Below are positions 8,819-14,131 of a DNA stretch of 14,131 nucleotides, in pieces. The stretch is from Bacteroidota bacterium (GTDB lineage: Bacteria > Bacteroidota > Bacteroidia > Bacteroidales > Bacteroidaceae). Position 1 is the first letter of the stretch, and the number at the start of each line of letters is the position of its first letter. The translations under genes and the position numbers were made by a program. Under the pieces are notes generated by a model. That model did not search any database. It saw only the letters and a list, made by a program, of their open reading frames with translations, and was not told the origin of the DNA. Where the stretch lies: positions 1 through 14,131 of the forward strand of contig JAEXAJ010000183.1 of the NCBI GenBank assembly GCA_023458215.1. The letters run 5' to 3'.

Positions 8819-8925
8819 CCAATATGTTGGGAGTTTATTCCCAACAAGCCGGGAAGATCTTCCCAACAACTTGGGAAAACATTCCCTACATGATGGGAAT
8901 AAATCCTCAAAGAGTAGGGAGCCGC
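8794..8925. repeat. Six-unit array of 22-bp palindromic repeats
   Basis: Units start at 8794, 8816, 8838, 8860, 8882 and 8904, exactly 22 bases apart. Each carries TTCCC (or a near match) at positions 1-5 and GGGA(A) at positions 14-18, so every unit is a small dyad; the best is TTCCCAACAACTTGGGAA at 8860-8877. Units 2, 5 and 6 are diverged but keep the C-rich/G-rich arms; in unit 2 (TTTCCAA...TTGGGAG) all seven pairs hold if G-U wobbles are allowed. The spacers between units also give palindromes, for example GGGAAGATCTTCCC at 8851-8864. The array fills most of the 209-base gap between the GH3 and EEP genes. Function unknown: possible RNA hairpin chain, terminator array or protein-binding array. 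Confidence 0.85.
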
Positions 8926-8959
8926 CTCCCCGCCCTTTGAACAAAACTCCAAAAAAGAC

Positions 8960-9844
8960 ATGAAACACATTAATCTACATAAGTCCCTGCTGCTCTGTGC
9001 ATGTGGTCTGTTTCTCCTCTCGGGATGCAACAGCCGGCCTGCACAAAGCGAACAGCCTTTGGAAGTGATGACTTTCAACATCCGGCTGGATGCCCCCTCG
9101 GACAGCCTCAACAACTGGAAATACCGCAAAGACGATGTTTGCAAAATGATTACTTACTACCAACCCGATTTACTGGGTATGCAGGAAGTATGCCACAACC
9201 AGATGGAAGACCTCAAGCAAGGACTTCCGCAATATACCGCCATAGGCGTAGGACGTGACGACGGGAAAGAAGCAGGCGAATATTGCCCCGTATTTTTCAA
9301 TACCGCACGTTTTACCTTAGTAGATTCCGGCAACTTCGGCCTCAGCCAACATCCCGACAGCATCGGCCTAAGGGGTTGGGATGCCTCTTACAACCGCATA
9401 GTTACCTGGGCTATCCTGGAAGAAAAGAGCAACGGAAAGAAACTAGCTTTCTTCAATACCCACCTCGATAACGACGGCGTGGTAGCCCGCAAGGAAGGGA
9501 TTCAACTCGTCCTGAATAAAATCAAAGAATTAGCTCCGCATATGCCCGCTTTCGTAACAGGCGACTTTAACTGTACCCCGGGCGAAGAACCTTTAAAGGT
9601 ATTAGAAGCAAATGGCATGAAGAACGCCTCTGAAGAAGCAATCCTATCCTACGGCCCGTCATGGACTTTCCATGATTTCTTCCGTTTGCCGCTGGAAGAA
9701 CGCGTATTACTGGATTACGTTTTCGTAACCGATGGAACAAAAGTAGACCGTTACCGCGTAATACAAGATACGCCGGACCATGTATGCCTGTCCGATCACT
9801 TACCGGTATTAGTTAACTTAACGAACACCCCCCGGACCCCCTAA
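8960..9844 (+). CDS. EEP-superfamily phosphoesterase lipoprotein
   Basis: The 294-residue protein belongs to the endonuclease/exonuclease/phosphatase superfamily of metal-dependent phosphoesterases. A lipoprotein signal ends LLSGC (Cys23), so it is an exported, membrane-anchored enzyme, unlikely to act on the cell's own DNA. All usual active-site motifs are visible: MTFNIRLD (Asn40), GMQE (Glu76), FFNTHLDN (His168, Asp170), TGDFNCTP (Asp202, Asn204), LDYVFV (Asp252) and LSDHLPV (Asp279, His280). It sits between the GH3 gene and GH144 copy 2. Proteins of this type occur in other PULs, usually without known substrate. Given the beta-1,2-glucan context, removal of phosphoglycerol or phosphoethanolamine from osmoregulated glucans is an attractive but untested role. 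The last residues (NTPRTP) and the stop codon are supplied by an intergenic repeat. The long array-bearing leader and preceding terminator suggest separate control from GH3. Confidence 0.88.
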   Translation: MKHINLHKSLLLCACGLFLLSGCNSRPAQSEQPLEVMTFNIRLDAPSDSLNNWKYRKDDVCKMITYYQPDLLGMQEVCHNQMEDLKQGLPQYTAIGVGRDDGKEAGEYCPVFFNTARFTLVDSGNFGLSQHPDSIGLRGWDASYNRIVTWAILEEKSNGKKLAFFNTHLDNDGVVARKEGIQLVLNKIKELAPHMPAFVTGDFNCTPGEEPLKVLEANGMKNASEEAILSYGPSWTFHDFFRLPLEERVLLDYVFVTDGTKVDRYRVIQDTPDHVCLSDHLPVLVNLTNTPRTP

Positions 9845-9928
9845 AGGGGGAGGGGGATACTTCACCTTATATGAATTTTAATTATTAACAAGACTATTCT
9901 CCTTCCCCTTTAGGGGAACGAGGGGTTT
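9826..9928. repeat. C/G-rich imperfect inverted repeat overlapping the EEP 3' end
   Basis: The left arm (9826-9857) contains CCCCCTAAAGGGGG (9837-9850) followed by AGGGGG. The right arm (9899-9928) contains CCTTCCCCTTTAGGGG followed by AACGAGGGGTTT. The reverse complement of the right arm, AACCCCTCGTTCCCCTAAAGGGGAAGG in parts, aligns with the left arm with a few mismatches. The 41-base centre is A/T-rich. Each arm also folds on itself. The layout resembles a small non-autonomous element or dispersed intergenic repeat; a bidirectional terminator is possible. The EEP stop codon (9842-9844) lies inside the left arm. Confidence 0.75.
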
Positions 9929-9941
9929 AATATTTAGAAAG

Positions 9942-11267
9942 ATGAAATACAGTTTATTATTACTCACCCTCCTGCTAGGCTTCACACAATGTAAAAGCCC
10001 TGCTACCAATCAAGAAGAATTGAGTGACGATGCCCTGATGGACACTGTACAACGCCGCACCTTCAACTACTTTTGGGATGGAGCCGAACCTAACAGCGGA
10101 CTGGCGCGCGAACGCATCCACATCGACGGCATCTATCCTGAGAACGACCAGAATGTAGTAACCTCCGGCGGAAGCGGCTTCGGTATCATGGCTGTGCTGG
10201 CGGGCATCGACCGCGGTTATGTAACTCGCGAAGAAGGCCTTGCACGCATGGAGAAGATTATTACTTTCCTCGAAACATGCGACCGGTTTCATGGCGCATA
10301 CCCCCACTGGTGGTACGGCGACACGGGCAAAGTGAAGCCTTTCGGAAAAAAAGACAATGGCGGTGACTTGGTGGAAACTGCCTTCATTATGCAAGCTCTC
10401 CTTGCCGTTCACCAATACTACGTGAAAGGTAACGAGCAAGAGCAAGCCCTCGCCACTCGTATCGACAAGTTGTGGCGTGAAGTAGATTGGAACTTCTATC
10501 GCCGGAACGATCAGAATGTTCTTTACTGGCACTGGAGTCCTGAGTATGCCTGGGAAATGAACTTCCCCGTTCATGGCTACAACGAATGTCTCATTATGTA
10601 CATCCTTGCTGCTGCTTCACCTACTCATGGCGTTCCCGCTCCTGTTTATCACGAGGGATGGGCAGAGAACGGAGCCATCGTAGAACCGCACAAAGTAGAA
10701 GATATCGAATTGCACCTGCGTTATCAAGGCACGCAAGCCGGTCCGCTTTTCTGGGCGCACTACTCTTTCTTAGGTTTGAATCCCACCGGATTGAAAGACG
10801 ACTATTGCAACAGTTACTTCGACGAAATGCGCAACTTGACACTCGTAAACCGTGCTTATTGTATTCGTAACCCGAAAAAGTACAAAGGATTCGGTCCCGA
10901 TTGCTGGGGACTAACAGCTAGTTATTCGGTAAACGGTTACGAAGCTCATGCCCCCAATGAGACGAGCGATCAAGGGGTAATCTCCCCTACTGCCGCTCTC
11001 TCCTCCATCGTCTATACACCGGAAGAGTCGCTGCAAGTAATGCGCCATCTTTACGGAATGGGTAACAAAGTATTCGGCCCTTACGGTTTCTACGACGCTT
11101 TCAGCGAAACAGACAACTGGTATCCGCAACGTTACCTTGCCATCGACCAAGGTCCGATAGCTGTCATGATAGAGAATTACCGCACCGGACTGCTTTGGAA
11201 GCTCTTCATGAGTCATCCGGATGTACAACAGGGATTAAATAAGCTAGGCTTCTCAACAGTTAAATAG
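9942..11267 (+). CDS. GH144-type endo-beta-1,2-glucanase lipoprotein (copy 2)
   Basis: The 441-residue product is a close paralogue of the protein encoded at 191-1522; I count about 54 differences over ~405 aligned residues, with no internal gaps. Signal residues 1-16 end GFTQC, so Cys17 is lipidated. The acidic cluster D138-N-G-G-D142-L-V-E145, and E215 in HGYNECL, are conserved, as are all Trp-rich motifs, so both copies should be active. Differences concentrate in the N-terminal tether, in a loop around residues 163-172 (KGNEQEQA against DGNASEKA) and in NETSDQG against NEREDLG near residue 340, which may tune binding or localisation. It is the last gene of the plus-strand locus, 97 bp after the EEP gene across an inverted repeat. 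As in copy 1, no acidic residues directly follow the lipidated Cys (C-K-S-P-A-T-N-Q-E-E). Confidence 0.88.
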   Translation: MKYSLLLLTLLLGFTQCKSPATNQEELSDDALMDTVQRRTFNYFWDGAEPNSGLARERIHIDGIYPENDQNVVTSGGSGFGIMAVLAGIDRGYVTREEGLARMEKIITFLETCDRFHGAYPHWWYGDTGKVKPFGKKDNGGDLVETAFIMQALLAVHQYYVKGNEQEQALATRIDKLWREVDWNFYRRNDQNVLYWHWSPEYAWEMNFPVHGYNECLIMYILAAASPTHGVPAPVYHEGWAENGAIVEPHKVEDIELHLRYQGTQAGPLFWAHYSFLGLNPTGLKDDYCNSYFDEMRNLTLVNRAYCIRNPKKYKGFGPDCWGLTASYSVNGYEAHAPNETSDQGVISPTAALSSIVYTPEESLQVMRHLYGMGNKVFGPYGFYDAFSETDNWYPQRYLAIDQGPIAVMIENYRTGLLWKLFMSHPDVQQGLNKLGFSTVK

Positions 11268-11279
11268 TTATCTATTAAA

Positions 11280-11320
11280 AAGGCCATGCCAAAAGGTTGT
11301 TACCTTTCTGACATGGCCTT
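11280..11320. terminator. Bidirectional terminator between convergent loci
   Basis: AAGGCCATG (11280-11288) pairs with CATGGCCTT (11312-11320). An inner stem AAAGGT (11292-11297)/ACCTTT (11302-11307) closes a 4-base loop. Read on the minus strand the stem is followed by a run of five T (complement of 11277-11281), a good intrinsic terminator for the minus-strand operon. On the plus strand the tail is TTATAAAAAC, weaker, but the hairpin starts only 12 bases after the GH144 copy 2 stop codon. Confidence 0.82.
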
Positions 11321-11390
11321 ATAAAAACTAATCCCTATTTGTTAGATTCTGCTTGCGCAGTTCGCATAATTATAGGAGATACATCCTGTG

Positions 11391-12101
11391 TTACAGTTCG
11401 AAGTAGAACTTGGTGATGGTAATGCCATTGTTACTTACGAACAATAGATCTCTACCTTCACCGCCCTTCTTGCATTGGTCGCACATTTCCTGAGTAAACT
11501 CAAACTGGAACTTTCCGGGAGTGACGGGAGTGTCAGAAACATATTCTTTGCTCCAGTGCCCGTTTGTCACGCGGATAGTAGTACCATCGCCATTTACGGC
11601 GGCGATGTCCAAGCTCAGTTTCTTGCCTACCATCCAGTCGTAAGTATCATCGCTCAAAGTCGGTAGTCCCTTACCTTCGGTGTCGCTGAAGCGGAGACCG
11701 GCTCCGTCCCAACCGCCGCAAGACTGTTCGCCCTGCCAAATGATGGTTTCAAGAACCGGCAACTCATACTTCATGTTGGTTACTTCGACGGGATACTGAC
11801 GTTCGGTAATGGAACCGTTGGCGTTGAAAAGTTTGATGTAGATGAAGTTCTCGCCCATTTCACGCATCACCACTTTGGCATAGTTGGCCTTGAAGTTCTG
11901 CTTGCCGTTCGATATTTGTGCGGTGGCATTGCTGTGTACTGTCACCTCTACAAGGTTGTCACCACCATTCTGTACGAGGGTGGCATCGATTTGTTCTTCT
12001 GAATAATTGGAAGCTGTATTCTTTGTAAAATCTTCAACAGGGTCACAAGCGGTGAATGTGAAAGCCAATACAGTTGCCAATGATAGCATTATCTTTTTCA
12101 T
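11391..12101 (-). CDS. Surface glycan-binding-protein-like lipoprotein
   Basis: The 236-residue lipoprotein is encoded in the third position of a susC-susD operon, the place often held by a SusE-like surface glycan-binding protein. The signal ends TFTAC (Cys19), followed by DPVEDF with acidic residues, in keeping with surface exposure. Residues ~40-113 look like an Ig/PKD-type beta-sandwich (VEVTVHSNATAQI, ENFIYIKLFNANGSI). Residues ~117-236 look like a carbohydrate-binding jelly-roll: TIIWQGEQSCGGWDG, YDWMVGKKLSLDI, IRVTNGHWSKEY, KFQFEFTQEM, GITITKFYFEL. Trp122, Trp131, Trp156 and Trp183 could stack on sugars. Cys128, Cys207 and Cys210 (CDQC) are unusual for such a domain. No catalytic motif is seen. 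It is 19 bp after the SusD gene, so co-transcribed. The ligand cannot be told. Confidence 0.75.
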   Translation of the reverse strand: MKKIMLSLATVLAFTFTACDPVEDFTKNTASNYSEEQIDATLVQNGGDNLVEVTVHSNATAQISNGKQNFKANYAKVVMREMGENFIYIKLFNANGSITERQYPVEVTNMKYELPVLETIIWQGEQSCGGWDGAGLRFSDTEGKGLPTLSDDTYDWMVGKKLSLDIAAVNGDGTTIRVTNGHWSKEYVSDTPVTPGKFQFEFTQEMCDQCKKGGEGRDLLFVSNNGITITKFYFEL

Positions 12102-12120
12102 ATTATCTACCTATTAAGAA

Positions 12121-13878
12121 TTAATAACCTGCAAATTGAGTCTTGGTATCGTCTTCCCATCCGGCGTTTTGCTTGTATTTACCGCCTGAGAGGTCGATTT
12201 GGGACTTCGGAATGCGATAGAAACCCTTGGTTTCGTTATAGCGTTGCTTGTAGCCACCACCGGCTTCGGGCATGGTGGTCGGCTTGCCGCAATTGTACAT
12301 CACCTGGCCTGCTTGCTTGGCAAGGGCTTCGCCGGCAATGCCCCAACGGCGCAAGTCGTCCCAACGGCTTCCTTCGAATGCCAGTTCCCAGCGGCGCTCG
12401 TTGCGCAAGGCTTGGTCGCTATAGGCCACGGCGGGCAAGCCGGCACGACTACGTACCCGGTTCAGCGTGGCTGCATCTTGTGTCAGCTCGGAGTACATCA
12501 GAAGCACATCGGCAAAACGGTAGACGATGAGAGGCGTACAGTTGGAGGCCTGGTAGTTACCGGTTTCAGCCGGGTCAGCACCCATTTGGTCGAGCGACCA
12601 TGAAAGCCTTTTACCCCCGGTCGAACGTACGGAAGGAATCTTCTTGTTGTGATACATGGTAAGTTCGCAAGCATCGGAGAAGGTCTCGGGCTTCAAGCTT
12701 GCCGGGAATGTGAGGATGGAAGCCTCGCGACGCGGGTCATTAGGTTCGATGTTCTTCCAGTCTGCCACGAGGTTTGTTGCCACGGTGCCGCAGCCCCAGC
12801 CGGTGCTGAATGGATAAACGGAGGTAGCTGTGCCCGCATGGAAACGCTCATCGTCCGCATTGTTATTGTCCGCGCGGATGCCGAAGAACAGACCATATTG
12901 GTTGGTCAGGTGGAGCTTGTCGGACCATGCCGGTTGATACTGGAAGTTGATGGCAAGGATCACCTCTTTGTTGCCTTCCTTGTAGCAGGTACCTGCGTTA
13001 ATCATATCAGTTACGAAGTCATAATCTTTGGCAGTGTATTGGTTTGAATAGGCCCAAAGTGAGCGGTAGTCACTCAAAAGGTCGTGACCGGAATTCTTGA
13101 TGCAATCGTCCAGTTTCTCAACTACATATTGCTTGCTGATGGAACCTTCTGTCTTGGGCATCTCCGATTCGCCATAGAAGCCCGTGTAGAAAAGGAAGGC
13201 GCGGGCCAGCAAGGTTTCGGCCGCCCAACGGGTCACCTTACCGAATGCCAGTTTGCTCCAACCGTCGTATGGGTAGCTCGGCATGCATTCGCAGGCTTCA
13301 TAGAGGTCGTCGGCAATCAGTTTCAGGACTTCCTTGCCCTCGCGTTGTTCGGGGGCAATCTGTGCTTCTTCCACCGTCTCCGGGGCTTTTTCAATGATCG
13401 GGACATTGTTGAAGGCCAACACCAGGTTGTAGTAATTATAAGCACGCATGAAAAGGAGTTCCCCTCTAGTCTGGTTGCGTGTCTCTTCATCCGGAATGTT
13501 GTCTATCACGGACAAAGCGGAGTTGGCGCGGGCAATGGCCTCGTAGGAATAGGTCCACAAATCTTGCATTTGGTTGGTTTGGGCATACATCAGGTGGTCA
13601 AGACCTTGCCACCAGGGGTCGCCGACTCCGGCACCGCCAAACATGTCATCCGACATGATGTTTGCCACTGAGAAATACTGTTCAAGGTTGTTGCCCTGAA
13701 AGGGACCGTAGAAGGTTGACTTGTAAACGGCGGCTACCATTTTGTTAACGTCTTCGGTCGTGGATGGGAAGTTGGTACTGTTCTTGCCGGTGTAGTCCTG
13801 CGAGTCGAGGAAGTCGTCACAACCGGAGAAAGTGAGCATGGATGCAATCCCAAGTATAAACAATTTATTGAATTTCAT
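12121..13878 (-). CDS. SusD-like outer-membrane glycan-binding lipoprotein (second locus)
   Basis: The 585-residue protein is a RagB/SusD family member, about 100 residues longer than the SusD at 4872-6338 and not closely similar to it. The signal ends LTFSGC (Cys20) and is followed by DDFLDSQDYTG, a typical acidic surface-lipoprotein start. TPR-like helices carry NQTRGELLFMRAYNYYNLV (near residues 135-153) and AAETLLARAFLFYTGFYG. The C-terminal signature is complete: YRFADVLLMYSEL, LNRVRSRAGLPAV, LRNERRWELAFEGSRWDDLRRWG. The insertion relative to the first SusD lies in the middle, where ligand-contacting loops are found. The gene is 20 bp after its susC, so the two are one operon. The target glycan is not evident, as the enzymes of this locus lie outside the window. 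Confidence 0.94.
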   Translation of the reverse strand: MKFNKLFILGIASMLTFSGCDDFLDSQDYTGKNSTNFPSTTEDVNKMVAAVYKSTFYGPFQGNNLEQYFSVANIMSDDMFGGAGVGDPWWQGLDHLMYAQTNQMQDLWTYSYEAIARANSALSVIDNIPDEETRNQTRGELLFMRAYNYYNLVLAFNNVPIIEKAPETVEEAQIAPEQREGKEVLKLIADDLYEACECMPSYPYDGWSKLAFGKVTRWAAETLLARAFLFYTGFYGESEMPKTEGSISKQYVVEKLDDCIKNSGHDLLSDYRSLWAYSNQYTAKDYDFVTDMINAGTCYKEGNKEVILAINFQYQPAWSDKLHLTNQYGLFFGIRADNNNADDERFHAGTATSVYPFSTGWGCGTVATNLVADWKNIEPNDPRREASILTFPASLKPETFSDACELTMYHNKKIPSVRSTGGKRLSWSLDQMGADPAETGNYQASNCTPLIVYRFADVLLMYSELTQDAATLNRVRSRAGLPAVAYSDQALRNERRWELAFEGSRWDDLRRWGIAGEALAKQAGQVMYNCGKPTTMPEAGGGYKQRYNETKGFYRIPKSQIDLSGGKYKQNAGWEDDTKTQFAGY

Positions 13879-13898
13879 ATTATAATATATTAAGGTGA

Positions 13899-14131
13899 TT
13901 AGAACTTAAGATTTACACCAACCAAGTAGGTGCGGGATGAAGGATAAACGCCCGTATCTATACCGCCTGCCCAGGAGTAATCATCACTCGCTCCACCATT
14001 GGAGCCGATTTCCGGATCCATACCGGTGTACTTGGTAAAGGTGTAAAGGTTGTTGGCTGCCACATAAACCCGGAGCTGCTGGAGCGGACAAGACTTCCAC
14101 AGACGCTTGAAGTCGTAACCGATAGTCACGT
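13899..14131 (-). CDS. SusC-like TonB-dependent transporter, C-terminal fragment (runs off window)
   Basis: Only the last ~77 codons are inside the window; the gene continues beyond 14131. The visible protein is the end of a SusC/RagA barrel: VTIGYDF, then LRVYVAANNLYTFTKYTGMDPEIG, a GIDTGVYPSSRTYLVGVNLKF ending with the terminal aromatic residue of an outer-membrane strand. The codon at 14127-14129 is GTG, an internal Val, not a start. It is the transporter partner of the SusD encoded 20 bp downstream. Confidence 0.93.
   Translation of the reverse strand, partial: VTIGYDFKRLWKSCPLQQLRVYVAANNLYTFTKYTGMDPEIGSNGGASDDYSWAGGIDTGVYPSSRTYLVGVNLKF

Noticed and set aside
8794..8925. The 22-bp array considered as a CRISPR array.
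   Set aside because: There are no unique spacers of normal length, units are themselves palindromic and diverge, and no cas gene is present.
8960..9844. EEP protein as a DNA repair or defence nuclease.
   Set aside because: The lipoprotein signal and PUL context place it outside the cytoplasm, making an extracellular or periplasmic phosphoesterase role more likely.
13084..13671. A 195-codon open frame on the plus strand inside the minus-strand susD gene.
   Set aside because: It is antisense to a clear SusD coding region with all family motifs, has no recognisable domain, and its composition looks like the complement of a real gene.

Overview
The window looks like Bacteroides (or a very close relative of the Bacteroidales). 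It carries two SusC/SusD outer-membrane pairs, many Bacteroidetes-type lipoproteins with a Cys-anchored signal peptide, AT-rich leaders without Shine-Dalgarno sequences, and one good TAnnTTTG-type -7 element. The species cannot be told from the sequence alone.

Layout. The left ~11.3 kb is a plus-strand polysaccharide utilization locus (PUL): a GH144-type endo-beta-1,2-glucanase lipoprotein (191-1522), a SusC-like TonB-dependent transporter (1781-4843), a SusD-like lipoprotein (4872-6338), a secreted GH3 beta-glucosidase (6429-8750), an endonuclease/exonuclease/phosphatase (EEP) superfamily lipoprotein (8960-9844), and a second, closely related GH144 lipoprotein (9942-11267). The right ~2.8 kb is the 3' part of a second, convergent locus on the minus strand: the C-terminus of another SusC (cut by the window edge), a SusD (12121-13878) and a small glycan-binding-like lipoprotein (11391-12101). 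The two loci meet at a hairpin terminator (11280-11320) that can serve both strands.

Likely biology. GH144 plus GH3 next to SusCD points to beta-1,2-glucans, such as the cyclic or linear osmoregulated periplasmic glucans (OPGs) made by Proteobacteria. SusCD would import the glucan or its fragments, the GH144 enzymes would cut the backbone, and the periplasmic GH3 would release glucose from sophoro-oligosaccharides. The EEP protein has a complete phosphoesterase active site. Because natural OPGs often carry phosphoglycerol or phosphoethanolamine groups, it is a good candidate for an accessory phosphodiesterase; this is inference. No regulator (HTCS, sigma/anti-sigma or AraC type) is in the window.

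Non-coding structure is unusually rich: a 22-bp perfect inverted repeat at the left edge; a cluster of TGAGTA half-sites with a 20-bp palindrome upstream of susC; a hairpin between susD and the GH3 gene; a six-unit, 22-bp-period array of small palindromes between the GH3 and EEP genes; and a C-rich/G-rich inverted repeat that supplies the last codons and the stop codon of the EEP gene. The 22-bp array and the EEP hypothesis are the two things most worth following up.
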